A DNA stretch of 64,000 bases from Clostridiaceae bacterium. GTDB taxonomy: Bacteria > Bacillota_A > Clostridia > Clostridiales > Clostridiaceae. Location of the stretch: NCBI GenBank assembly GCA_029256485.1, contig JAQSXU010000009.1:40300-104299 (forward strand), in the 5' to 3' direction. Made by a program: the position numbers and the translations under genes. Positions 1 to 7,716 of this stretch are shown here, one piece after another; the first letter of the stretch is position 1, and each line of letters starts with the position of its first letter. The notes under the pieces are model-generated. The model did not search any database. It worked only from the letters and a program-made list of their open reading frames with translations, and was not told the origin of the DNA.

Positions 1-186
1 TACAAAATATTTGTGCTATGTGAATTAATAGATGGGGATTTTCAAGAAAATATAGAAACAGATGAAAGCGGATTTTTTGCAATGGAAAATTTACCACCTC
101 TTTCACTGGGAAGAAATAATAAGAAGCAAATTGCCATGTGTTTTAAGGCTTATACAGAGGAAAGTTTCACCCCAATATTTGACTAA
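1..186 (+). CDS. NUDIX hydrolase, C-terminal fragment
   Basis: Only the last 61 codons lie in the window; the reading frame is open from base 1 and stops with TAA at 184-186. The translated tail (YKIFVLCELIDG..., then ENLPPLSLGRNNKKQIAMC) resembles the C-terminal part of the clostridial NUDIX hydrolases that carry an extra N-terminal domain (ADP-ribose or nucleotide pyrophosphatase type). The NUDIX box itself is off the left edge, so catalytic residues cannot be checked. The family call rests on resemblance of this tail only. The gene ends 20 bases before the acetyltransferase start, so the two may be co-transcribed. Confidence 0.55.
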   Translation, partial: YKIFVLCELIDGDFQENIETDESGFFAMENLPPLSLGRNNKKQIAMCFKAYTEESFTPIFD

Positions 187-206
187 CCCAGCTGGAGGTT
201 TTATGA

Positions 207-1043
207 ATGATTATTAAAATGATAGATAAGTACAAAAAAGATCTTACAGATTTTTTATTTGAGTTTAATAACCAAAAAGAATATTATATAGCATGGATAC
301 CAGAAAATTATGAAGAAATATGGAATTTGGACAAAAGTAATTTTATTTTATGTATTGAGAAAGATAAAATAGTTGGGTGCATTGGAGCTTATATTTCACG
401 TGAGCAAAAAGTTACCAGACTATTAGGACCAATAATAATAAAAGAATATTTTAATAAATTTATAGATAACTTATTTGAAAGTTTTCTGCAAAGTATGCCA
501 AAGGATATGGTTGAATACAAAATAGCATTTTTTCAAGATAATTATTTATGTAAAGATTGGTGTGAAAGAAATAAATTTGAACTATATAATGCAGAAAATA
601 ACATGATATATAAAAAAAATAAAATTGTTAAACTTGAAGAACTGCCTTCAGTTATTTTAAAACCCTTTGAACCAAAATATAGGGAAGGATTGGCTATGGT
701 ACATCCTAAAGGAACATTTTTCACATTAAATGAATTAATTGATGGAATAGATGAATACCGTCATTTGTTAGTAGCCATAGTTAATGACCAAGTAGCAGGA
801 TATATTTGTTTTGAGCAAACTAAAGACAATAAAGATGGCGAAATACTACTGCTTCATGTTAAAATCGATAAAAGGAACAAGGGCTATGGAACTTTACTTT
901 TAAGTACAGCAATAAACATATTAGTTAATAAAAATGTAGAAGAAATCTCTATTAGTGTTAGAGCAAATAATTACAAAGCACAAAAATTATATGAAAGAAT
1001 TGGTTTCGTGAATCAAGGCACCATTTATGCCTATAGGAAATAG
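207..1043 (+). CDS. GNAT-family N-acetyltransferase (two-domain)
   Basis: This 278-aa protein has a recognisable GNAT fold in its C-terminal half (about residues 150-278). The acetyl-CoA-binding stretch is seen as HVKIDKRNKGYGTLLL, followed by NNYKAQKLYERIGFV near the end, the usual motif A and motif B signatures. The N-terminal half (residues 1-140) looks like a degenerate second GNAT unit, as in two-domain acetyltransferases. GGAGG at 194-198 places the start at the ATG at 207; another ATG lies at 203 in a different frame. The substrate cannot be predicted. It follows the NUDIX gene closely and ends before a strong bidirectional terminator. Confidence 0.8.
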   Translation: MIIKMIDKYKKDLTDFLFEFNNQKEYYIAWIPENYEEIWNLDKSNFILCIEKDKIVGCIGAYISREQKVTRLLGPIIIKEYFNKFIDNLFESFLQSMPKDMVEYKIAFFQDNYLCKDWCERNKFELYNAENNMIYKKNKIVKLEELPSVILKPFEPKYREGLAMVHPKGTFFTLNELIDGIDEYRHLLVAIVNDQVAGYICFEQTKDNKDGEILLLHVKIDKRNKGYGTLLLSTAINILVNKNVEEISISVRANNYKAQKLYERIGFVNQGTIYAYRK

Positions 1044-1080
1044 TTATTTTAAATTTTAGTTAAAGAACATTAATAAATAA

Positions 1081-1118
1081 AAAGATTATTGGAATTTGTA
1101 ACTCCAATAATCTTTTTT
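1081..1118. terminator. Bidirectional intrinsic terminator
   Basis: A perfect 13-bp inverted repeat (AAAGATTATTGGA / TCCAATAATCTTT) with a 9-nt loop is flanked by T-runs on the right and A-runs on the left. It lies between the convergent acetyltransferase gene and ABC transporter operon and can serve both. Confidence 0.9.
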
Positions 1119-1123
1119 AGTTT

Positions 1124-1918
1124 TTATGCAAATAAAACTCTATCACTAAATGTTTCTTTTGAGTGAATACTATCAAAATGATCAAGCAATTTATTTACTG
1201 TTAATTTTTGCTTTTCCTCTCCACCGATGTCTATAACAATTCGACCTTCATGCATCATAATTATTCTATTACCCATTTTTATAGCATGATTTAAATTATG
1301 AGTGACCATTAAAGTTGTTACATTATTTTCATCAATTATTTTCTGTGTAATTTCAATGATTTTTTCTGAGGTTTTTGGGTCTAGGGCAGCGGTATGCTCA
1401 TCAAGCAATAACAGCGGAGGTTTGCTCATAACTGCCATTATCAATGAAAGAGCCTGACGCTGTCCTCCTGATAATAATTTTACTTTAATATTTAACTTAT
1501 CTTCCAAACCTAGATTTAATTGGCTTAGTATTTCTCTAAACAAGTTAATATTTTTTTTCGCAATACCAAAGGTTAAATTAAAACTTTTCCCCTTATTTTT
1601 AGCCATAGACATATTTTCTAATATTGTCATGTTAGGAGATACACCACTTGAGGGATTTTGAAATACTCTTCCTATATATTTAGAGCATTTATATTCCGGC
1701 ATTCCACTAATTTCATTATTATTTAATTTTATAGATCCTTGGTCTGGTTTTATATTTCCTGATATAATATTGAGAAGAGTTGATTTTCCAGCTCCATTAC
1801 TTCCAATTATCGTTATAAAGTCCTTATCTTCAACATTCAAATTTAATCCGTTGAACACAACTTTTTCATTAATGGTTCCTTCATTAAAAACTTTATATAG
1901 ATTTTGTATTTGCAACAA
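1124..1918 (-). CDS. ABC transporter ATP-binding protein (TrpXYZ-type family)
   Basis: This ABC ATPase is the last gene of a leftward substrate-binding protein / permease / ATPase cassette. Visible motifs are Walker A GSNGAGKST, the signature LSGGQRQALSL, and Walker B LLLLDEHTAALDP with the switch His in MVTHN. The ATPase-permease-periplasmic protein set is the type annotated TrpXYZ in streptococci (tryptophan uptake) and found widely as an 'uncharacterised ABC transporter' in clostridia. The best start is a TTG at 1918, six bases after GGAGGTG; the gene overlaps the permease 3' end by 26 bases, suggesting translational coupling. Substrate is inferred only from family: an aromatic or other amino acid. 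Confidence 0.85.
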   Translation of the reverse strand: MLQIQNLYKVFNEGTINEKVVFNGLNLNVEDKDFITIIGSNGAGKSTLLNIISGNIKPDQGSIKLNNNEISGMPEYKCSKYIGRVFQNPSSGVSPNMTILENMSMAKNKGKSFNLTFGIAKKNINLFREILSQLNLGLEDKLNIKVKLLSGGQRQALSLIMAVMSKPPLLLLDEHTAALDPKTSEKIIEITQKIIDENNVTTLMVTHNLNHAIKMGNRIIMMHEGRIVIDIGGEEKQKLTVNKLLDHFDSIHSKETFSDRVLFA

Positions 1919-2789
1919 GAGAATCACCTCCAATTCTAATTTTCTTCTTCTTAGTAATTAGCTTTAAAGGATTTTTATTAAGTGAAAGTGCTACTACTAC
2001 TATAACTGCTGTTACTAATTTTAAATCCGTTGGCTCTAGACCAATTTGTAATACAAGGGAAATTGCCCCCTTATATATTAGAGAGCCCAGTATAGTCATG
2101 GTGGTAGCTTTCATTAAGCTTACCTTACCAAAAATAGATTCACCAATAATTACTGCTGCTAAGCCCATAACTACAGTTCCTGTGCCCATACCCACATCAG
2201 CAAAACCTTGAAACTGAGCCATTAATGCTCCGGCTAATGCAACAAATCCATTTGATATTACAAGCCCTAAAACTTTTATGATATCCTTATTTACTGCCAG
2301 GGAAGTCACTAACTGTTCATTATCTCCGACTGCATTTAATAAAAATCCTAGCTTGGTTTTTAAAAATAAATCTAACATTATTTTTGTTAATAAGCTAAAT
2401 ATTAATATTATTACCAGTGGATTTATACTTCCAGAGAATAGGGTAGTTTTATTAAATAGGGGAATGTTAGACTTCCCCATAATTCTTAAATTGATTGAAT
2501 AAAGAGCAATCATTACAAGAATACTAGACATTAAATTAGTAATTTTAAATTTTACATGTAAAATGCCAGTAATAAAACCTGCAATACATCCAGCTATTAA
2601 AGCAAGAACAGAAGCTGTAAAGGGACTTGAGTTTTTGGATAAACAAATAGCTGCCACCGCTGCACCGGTTGCAAAAGAACCATCTGCAGTCATATCAGGG
2701 AAATCAAGTATTTTATAAGTAATGTAAACTCCCATAGACACTATTGAAAAAATGAAACCTTGTTGTAACGAGTTAATGATTACATCCAA
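1893..2789 (-). CDS. ABC transporter permease (TrpY-like)
   Basis: A 298-aa very hydrophobic protein with about eight membrane segments and the branched-chain-amino-acid-permease style motif DFPDMTADGSFATGAAVA near residue 30, typical of the permease in TrpXYZ-type systems. The start is TTG at 2789, eight bases after GGAGGTGTG. It begins immediately after the substrate-binding-protein gene (stop at 2792) and its end overlaps the ATPase start. Because the binding-protein gene upstream is disrupted, this permease may be expressed but orphaned. Confidence 0.85.
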   Translation of the reverse strand: MDVIINSLQQGFIFSIVSMGVYITYKILDFPDMTADGSFATGAAVAAICLSKNSSPFTASVLALIAGCIAGFITGILHVKFKITNLMSSILVMIALYSINLRIMGKSNIPLFNKTTLFSGSINPLVIILIFSLLTKIMLDLFLKTKLGFLLNAVGDNEQLVTSLAVNKDIIKVLGLVISNGFVALAGALMAQFQGFADVGMGTGTVVMGLAAVIIGESIFGKVSLMKATTMTILGSLIYKGAISLVLQIGLEPTDLKLVTAVIVVVALSLNKNPLKLITKKKKIRIGGDSLVANTKSI

Positions 2790-2791
2790 TG

Positions 2792-3729
2792 TTATTTCAC
2801 ACCTCCAGTAACCTTTTGAGCTTTACTATCCAAATCCTTAGGAATTGTTATATGAAGTTTTGAAGCAGCATCAGTATTAATGACTAGCTGCATATCGCTA
2901 AGTAATGAAATAGGCAAATCACTTGGTTTTTTGCCGTTAATTATATCTACTGCCATTAAACCAGTTTGGAAACCAAGTTTGTAATAATCTATACCTGTGG
3001 TTGCTAAAACACCGTTTTTAACCTGTGAATCCTCAGAACCAATTATTGGAATGTTGCTTTTGTAACATTGCTCTACAATAAGAGGTATAGAAGATACAAT
3101 CATGTTATCTGTTGGTACATATAATACATCTATTTTTCCTTTTAATGAGGTTAATGCTTGAGGAATTTCATTTACGCTGGTTATTCCTGATGTTACAATT
3201 TCAAAGCCAAATTTAGGAGCTGCTTCCTTGGCGTTTTTTATTTGAACCTCAGAATTAGCTTCACTGGTATTGTATAAAATACCAATTTTTTTTGAGTTAG
3301 GAAGTAAACTTTTTATCAGGCTAAACTGCTTATCAATTGGAACGCTATCTGAAGTCCCAGTTACATTTGTTCCTGAATTTTCTAAGCTCTTAGCTAAACC
3401 TGAAGTTACAGGATCTGTTACTGCTGTTATTAATATTGGGATGTCCTTTGTAGAATTATATGCCGCTTGGGCTGATGGCGTAGATATTGCTAATATCAAG
3501 TCATCTTTATCAGATACAAATTTCTTTGCAATGGTTTGAGTTGTTGGAATATCTCCCTGAGCATTTTGAAAATCAATTTTAATATTTTTATTATCTTCAA
3601 AGCCCTTAGATTTACCTTTTTATCCTTTAATGAATTTGTTGATTTGGATGTTGCTGAACTTGAACACCCACCTAGAACTGATACAGCTATTAATAATGAA
3701 AATAAAGCTGAAAATTTTTTCGCTACCAT
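2792..3729 (-). pseudogene. ABC transporter substrate-binding lipoprotein, disrupted (TrpX-like)
   Basis: Two frames together encode a TrpX-type substrate-binding protein. The 5' part starts at ATG 3729 (GGAGG eight bases upstream) and encodes a lipoprotein signal (LFSLLIAVSVLGGCSSS, lipobox Cys at residue 22) to about KDKKVN. The rest continues in another frame from about position 3605 as SKGFEDNKNIKIDFQNAQGD and then through to KVTGGVK at 2792. At the junction near 3600-3615 the segment that family members carry between KKY-I-G-I-Q and the KGF/NAQGD region, of the order of 25 residues, is absent. The lesion looks like an internal deletion with frameshift rather than a one-base error. The remaining ORF 2792-3499 has no signal peptide. 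Sequencing or assembly error cannot be excluded. Confidence 0.75.
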
Positions 3730-3773
3730 ACTACCATCCTCCAAAATATTTAATTTTATAATAACTTAGAAAT

Positions 3774-3800
3774 ACAAAAACTCCCCTTAATAGGAGAGTT
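3774..3800 (-). terminator. Leader attenuator hairpin before the ABC operon
   Basis: Read leftward, an 8-bp stem AACTCTCC / GGGGAGTT (one G-T pair) with a TATTAA loop is followed by a T-rich run, giving an intrinsic terminator about 45 bases upstream of the binding-protein start. It lies between the HutP-like gene and the transporter it precedes, as the terminator in the Bacillus hut operon lies between hutP and hutH. An upstream TAGGAGTT (about 3852-3859) can pair with the 5' arm AACTC..CTA, with two bases bulged, and could act as an antiterminator. Confidence 0.75.
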
Positions 3801-3810
3801 AAAATAAAAA

Positions 3811-3916
3811 CTAAGTAACTACTAGTTTTATTAACTAACTTTATTATTAAAAACTCCTACAAAACCTACCATACTACAAAATATACATTTAATTTTCTAC
3901 AATTTCTACCTAACTA
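3811..3916 (-). promoter_or_regulatory. UAG-rich leader, possible HutP-type protein binding region
   Basis: On the minus strand this 106-base stretch contains ten UAG triplets and one GAG. On the plus strand, CTA lies at 3811, 3819, 3822, 3835, 3857, 3866, 3874, 3897, 3906, 3910 and 3914, and CTC at 3854. One cluster is UAG-N5-UAG-N6-UAG (3857-3876). B. subtilis HutP is known to bind NAG triplets spaced by about four bases in its leader and to prevent termination. The spacing here is not identical, so binding by the adjacent HutP-like protein is an inference from gene order, triplet richness and the attenuator. Confidence 0.45.
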
Positions 3917-3994
3917 ATATTCCATTAATATTAGTGTTGTTATAGATTTTATCTTAAATATTTGGAAAAGTCAATAAGTAAAAATACAAAATAA

Positions 3995-4411
3995 TTATAA
4001 ATTTGGAATAGAACGATGACCAATAGCTATGGCAACTTCATTTAAGTGCAGTAGCCCAATACTCATAAATATACATACGCTTATGTGTTCTCCAAATCTG
4101 GCTATGCCTATTTTTCCTCCAAAGTTTAATCCATTTGCCTTGGTATTTAACTGCATAAGAGCATCTCTTGTGGCGCCTGCTACAGCACCATCGTGAACGT
4201 GACAATCAGTTATAAGCCCGCATTTTTTAGAGGCAACTAATGCTCTTTCTATTATTTTAGGAATAGCAGTGTTAATATTTCCTCCTATATCTACGGCAGC
4301 TGTTAATATTCCATTTAATTTATAATCTTCCTCAAGTTTTTTCTCATCTTCCCTGGAAGCCATGGCCAGCTGAGCAGAGGCTTTGGCAACTTCAGTGCTA
4401 TTTATAACCAT
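3995..4411 (-). CDS. HutP-family RNA-binding antiterminator-like protein
   Basis: A 138-aa protein with the HutP core: ASKKCGLI, then GAVAGATRDAL, then GGKIGIARFGE, and the ending LNEVAIAIGHRSI. Length is close to B. subtilis HutP (148 aa), an L-histidine- and Mg-dependent hexameric antiterminator that binds NAG triplets. The C-terminal GH is kept. In my alignment, however, the two helix histidines of BsHutP (positions 73 and 77, SHALYH) correspond to Gly in GAVAGAT, so the ligand or metal site may differ. ATG 4411 follows AGAGGG. The gene is transcribed toward a UAG-rich leader and terminator in front of an ABC transporter, so its likely target is immediately downstream. Confidence 0.8.
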   Translation of the reverse strand: MVINSTEVAKASAQLAMASREDEKKLEEDYKLNGILTAAVDIGGNINTAIPKIIERALVASKKCGLITDCHVHDGAVAGATRDALMQLNTKANGLNFGGKIGIARFGEHISVCIFMSIGLLHLNEVAIAIGHRSIPNL

Positions 4412-4585
4412 TTATAAACCCTCTTTCTAAATAAATTTATTTATCAAATAAATACAAATTAAATTTCAGCATTTGAAAATATTATATATCATAACTAATT
4501 TAATGTAAAACTACATAAGTTTATAGAATTATATTAATTTTTTAATTATAATATAAGCATAATATTATAAACTATGAGGTGTAAA

Positions 4586-5152
4586 ATGAAACGATGCGGA
4601 TGGTGTGAAAAGGAAGAAATATATGTAAAGTATCATGATGAAGAATGGGGAGTCCCTGTTTTTGATGATAATAAGCAATTTGAATTTCTTGTGCTTGAAT
4701 CAGCTCAAGCTGGATTAAGCTGGCTTACAATTTTAAAAAGAAGAGAAAATTACAGGATGGCTTTTGAAAATTTTGATCCAGTAAAAGTAGCTTGTTTTGA
4801 TGAAAATAAAGTTGAAGAATTGATGAATAATAAAGGTATAATAAGAAACAAAAGAAAAATTCAGGCAGCTGTAAATAATGCTAAATGTTTCTTGAAAATT
4901 CAGGAGGAATATGGGAGCTTCTGTAATTACATTTGGGGATTTGTTAATGGAAAACCAATTGTTAATACATACGAAAGCCTTGAACAAGTTCCTGCAGTCA
5001 CTGAATTGTCGGAAACCATAAGTAAAGACTTAAAAAGCAGGGGATTTAAATTTTTAGGATCAACTATAGTCTATGCTCACATGCAGGCTGTAGGAATTGT
5101 AAATGACCATTTGGTGGGCTGCTTTAGGTATAATCAGATAAAAAACAGTTAA
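4586..5152 (+). CDS. tag: DNA-3-methyladenine glycosylase I
   Basis: This base-excision-repair enzyme removes 3-methyladenine from alkylated DNA. The 188-aa protein has the Tag signature at the start (RCGWCEKEEIYVKYHDEEWG), the LESAQAGLSWLTILKRRENY helix, and C-terminal GSTIVYAHMQAVGIVNDH. The zinc ligands expected in the family (N-terminal Cys and His, C-terminal His and Cys) are present. I chose ATG 4586 over ATG 4574 because GAGGTG sits seven bases before it and the second start gives the conserved MKRCGWC beginning. Monocistronic, with its own terminator. Confidence 0.93.
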   Translation: MKRCGWCEKEEIYVKYHDEEWGVPVFDDNKQFEFLVLESAQAGLSWLTILKRRENYRMAFENFDPVKVACFDENKVEELMNNKGIIRNKRKIQAAVNNAKCFLKIQEEYGSFCNYIWGFVNGKPIVNTYESLEQVPAVTELSETISKDLKSRGFKFLGSTIVYAHMQAVGIVNDHLVGCFRYNQIKNS

Positions 5153-5192
5153 ATCAGAAGGGATCTAAAAATAGCTTTAGATCCCTTCTGAT
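5153..5192. terminator. Bidirectional terminator between tag and amtB
   Basis: A perfect 17-bp inverted repeat (arms 5153-5169 and 5176-5192) with a 6-nt loop, followed by a T-rich tail rightward, sits in the 41-base gap between two convergent genes. Confidence 0.9.
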
Positions 5193-5193
5193 T

Positions 5194-6798
5194 TTAATTT
5201 TGTTCAATTGCTTTATTAAGGTTAAGTGTATTTAATATAAGCTGTTCTTCTTCATTTATATTAACTGGAATAGAAGAAGTTAAATTAAAATCAGGATAAG
5301 CAGGAACACCCATTTCAGGAATATCAAGACCATTTATTTCATCTTCAGCATTAACTCTAATTCCTAATACTTTGTCTAATACTCTCCAGAATACATAGGA
5401 AGTGCCGGCTCCCCAAACTATTAATGTACCAACACCAATTAATTGAGCTATAAATTGTCCTGGGTTTCCAAATAATAGGCCTGTTACGCCGCCTGCAACT
5501 CCATTTAATCCATCACCATAGCTGCCATCAGCAAACAATCCTAATGCAATCATTCCCCAGGTACCATTTACTGCATGAACTGCAATAGCTCCAACAGGAT
5601 CATCTATTTTTAATTTATTTTCTACAACTGATACTGCTATGCAAACTAAAATACCTGATACTGCTCCAATGAAAAATGCAGATAAACTATTTACAAATCC
5701 ACAAGGTGCTGTTATAGCAACTAACCCGGCCAGAGCACCATTACAGGTCATGGATGGGTCTGGTTTGCCAAATTTTATCCACATATACATCATTGCTGTG
5801 AATCCTCCAACAGCTCCTGCAATCATGGTGTTTACAGCAACAACTGCAAGCCTGAAATCAGTACCGCTTGTGGTACTTCCAGCATTAAAAGCAAACCAGC
5901 CAAAGAATAAAATTATTGTGCCTATAACCGCCATGGGTATATCGTGTCCAAGTATCGCTATAGGTTTGCCTTCCTTTGTAAATTTACCTATTCTAGGCCC
6001 GATAACTATGGCTCCCGTTAAGGCAATTAATCCTCCCATAGCATGTACAACTGAGGATCCGGCAAAGTCTACAACACCATGACCTAATCCAAACTTTGCA
6101 CCAAGCTGTGATAGAAATCCACCACCCCAAATCCAGTTACCGAATATAGGGTAATAAAACATTGAAATGAAGAAAGATGATGCCACAACTGCAGAAAATT
6201 TAACTCTTTCTGCCATGCTTCCTGTGGGAATTGTGCAGGTTGTATCCATGAACACCATTTGGAAAAAGAAAAGCGCAAAAATCCCAACATCATATGTAGT
6301 TCCTGTTAAAGCAAAACCTTTTAATCCCAATAATCCCATTCCCCCAATGGAGAATTCTGAATTAAGTGCTGCTGCACCACTTCCTAAAGTGGACCAGCCA
6401 CCTACACCACCGAACATTAATGCAAAACCAACTAAGTAGAAGCCAATGGTTCCAACGAGAAATACCATTAAGTTCATGGCCATTGTATGCATAGCATTTT
6501 TAGCTCTTGTAAATCCAGTTTCCACCATTGCAAATCCAGCCTGAAAGAAAAATATTAAACATCCTGTAAGCATAACCCATACAAAATTTATACCTAATTT
6601 ATTTTTAGCAACTTGAGTGGAAACTTCATCTAAAGTAGGAGCACCAGCTTTTGCAGCAGGTATATCACTTAATACCCCAAGTTTTGCGCCGCTAGGATCA
6701 TTTGTGGTTATTGCGCCTGAAGTTAAAGCAAATTTTAAAACAATTAAAAGTAGTATTGCACCTAGGCCAATGGTAAGTATTTTTGTGGATTTTTTCAT
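5194..6798 (-). CDS. amtB: Ammonium transporter, AmtB family
   Basis: Membrane channel for ammonium. The 534-aa protein is longer than typical AmtB (about 400-430) because of an N-terminal segment of about 60 residues after the first hydrophobic stretch (GVLSDIPAAKAGAPTLDEV) and a C-terminal tail. Eleven or so membrane helices can be followed. The core motifs include FFFQAGFAMVETG, DFAGSSVVHAMGG and DDPVGAIAVHAVNGTWG with the two pore histidines (VVHAMGG and VHAVNGTWG). AGGAGG lies eight bases before ATG 6798. It follows a PII gene by 45 bases, the conserved glnK-amtB pairing in which PII plugs the channel when nitrogen is ample. Confidence 0.95.
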   Translation of the reverse strand: MKKSTKILTIGLGAILLLIVLKFALTSGAITTNDPSGAKLGVLSDIPAAKAGAPTLDEVSTQVAKNKLGINFVWVMLTGCLIFFFQAGFAMVETGFTRAKNAMHTMAMNLMVFLVGTIGFYLVGFALMFGGVGGWSTLGSGAAALNSEFSIGGMGLLGLKGFALTGTTYDVGIFALFFFQMVFMDTTCTIPTGSMAERVKFSAVVASSFFISMFYYPIFGNWIWGGGFLSQLGAKFGLGHGVVDFAGSSVVHAMGGLIALTGAIVIGPRIGKFTKEGKPIAILGHDIPMAVIGTIILFFGWFAFNAGSTTSGTDFRLAVVAVNTMIAGAVGGFTAMMYMWIKFGKPDPSMTCNGALAGLVAITAPCGFVNSLSAFFIGAVSGILVCIAVSVVENKLKIDDPVGAIAVHAVNGTWGMIALGLFADGSYGDGLNGVAGGVTGLLFGNPGQFIAQLIGVGTLIVWGAGTSYVFWRVLDKVLGIRVNAEDEINGLDIPEMGVPAYPDFNLTSSIPVNINEEEQLILNTLNLNKAIEQN

Positions 6799-6843
6799 TG
6801 TTTTGCCTCCTTTTAAATTATAAATTTGTTTTTATTTTACTTT

Positions 6844-7182
6844 TTATATAGCGTCATTTCCTCTTTCGCCAGTTCTTATTCTCACAGCATCTTCCACATT
6901 ATAAATAAAAATTTTGCCATCACCCTCATGTCCGGTAGATACAGCATCTCTTATATTGTCAATTAACCTATCAATGCCAAGTTCCCTTACAACAATTTCA
7001 ACTTTTACCTTGTACAATAGATTTACGCTAAGCTGATTTCCACGATATAGCTCATTCATTCCCTTTTGGTTGCCGCATCCCATTACTGTAGAAGCAGTCA
7101 TACCTTTTATACCTAAATCGCTTAGAGTTAATTTTAGAATGTCAAACTTTTCTGGTCTGATTATAATTTCTAGTTTTTTCAC
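6844..7182 (-). CDS. glnK: P-II family nitrogen regulator (GlnK-like), Tyr51 absent
   Basis: A 112-aa PII signal protein, normal length for the family. It binds ATP/ADP and 2-oxoglutarate and typically regulates the neighbouring AmtB. The T-loop reads GCGNQKGMNELYRGNQLSV: Tyr46 of the ELYRG motif is kept, but the residue corresponding to uridylylated Tyr51 of enterobacterial PII is Leu. The B-loop/C-terminal motif TGHEGDGKIFIYNVEDAVRIRTGERG is intact. The start is GTG at 7182 after AAGGTGGTG. With Tyr51 missing, control is likely by ligand binding rather than uridylylation, as in several other Firmicutes. Confidence 0.93.
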   Translation of the reverse strand: MKKLEIIIRPEKFDILKLTLSDLGIKGMTASTVMGCGNQKGMNELYRGNQLSVNLLYKVKVEIVVRELGIDRLIDNIRDAVSTGHEGDGKIFIYNVEDAVRIRTGERGNDAI

Positions 7183-7716
7183 TGAAACACCACCTTTCTT
7201 TTGGCAATTGCATAATTTATATTTATAAATAATAAGAATTTACTAATAATTTCATAAAATTCATATAGAAATAACAATATAATATATAGTTTATCATCAA
7301 ATAAATAAAATGCAATATTTAAAAATAAAAAATTCAATAATCAGATAATGACATAATACGTAGGAGAATTGTTGAGCTGAAATTATTTACAATGTGTTTT
7401 TAAAAAGAAATATAGTGAAATAGGCTCTAATATAGGCACCATATGTATTCATTAATTAAAATTAAATTTGGATATGGTGGCATTTATGGTATTTATTATG
7501 AATAGGATATATTTAAATTTTTAATACAATTGAATTAAATTATAAATGAATAAATCATTGTTAACTTGTAGATAAAAGCTGTTTCAATAAAATAAATTAG
7601 GAATACATGTTAAGTTTATAATTTTAAGGGCTGTTTTTATCAATATGTTGACAAAATACCCCTATTGTAATAATATTGTTAGTAATATTTTTTTACTTGG
7701 AAAAGGGGGCTTAAAA
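7183..7716. other. Gene-free region between glnK and ilvE
   Basis: This 534-base AT-rich stretch separates divergent genes and must hold both promoters. I see no T-box, no known riboswitch core and no ORF with a ribosome site. It contains a spaced inverted repeat CACCATAT (7437-7444) / ATATGGTG (7472-7479) that could be an operator or RNA stem. The open frame upstream of ilvE (7645-7716) looks non-coding. Confidence 0.5.

Noticed and set aside
3839..3880. Leader peptide (ATG near 3872, 13 codons) for ribosome-mediated attenuation
   Set aside because: No ribosome site and no run of Trp or His codons.
3811..3916. TRAP (MtrB) binding site, suggested by eleven UAG/GAG triplets before a Trp-type transporter
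   Set aside because: Spacing (0 to 20 bases) is far from the regular 2-3 bases of TRAP sites, and a HutP-family gene is immediately adjacent, which is the better explanation.
5639..6082. 147-codon open frame on the plus strand inside amtB
   Set aside because: Opposite to a strongly conserved gene, no ribosome site, composition is that of an antisense shadow.
7183..7716. T-box or other leader before ilvE
   Set aside because: No T-box core (GGTGG-ACC) or specifier structure; no terminator before the start.
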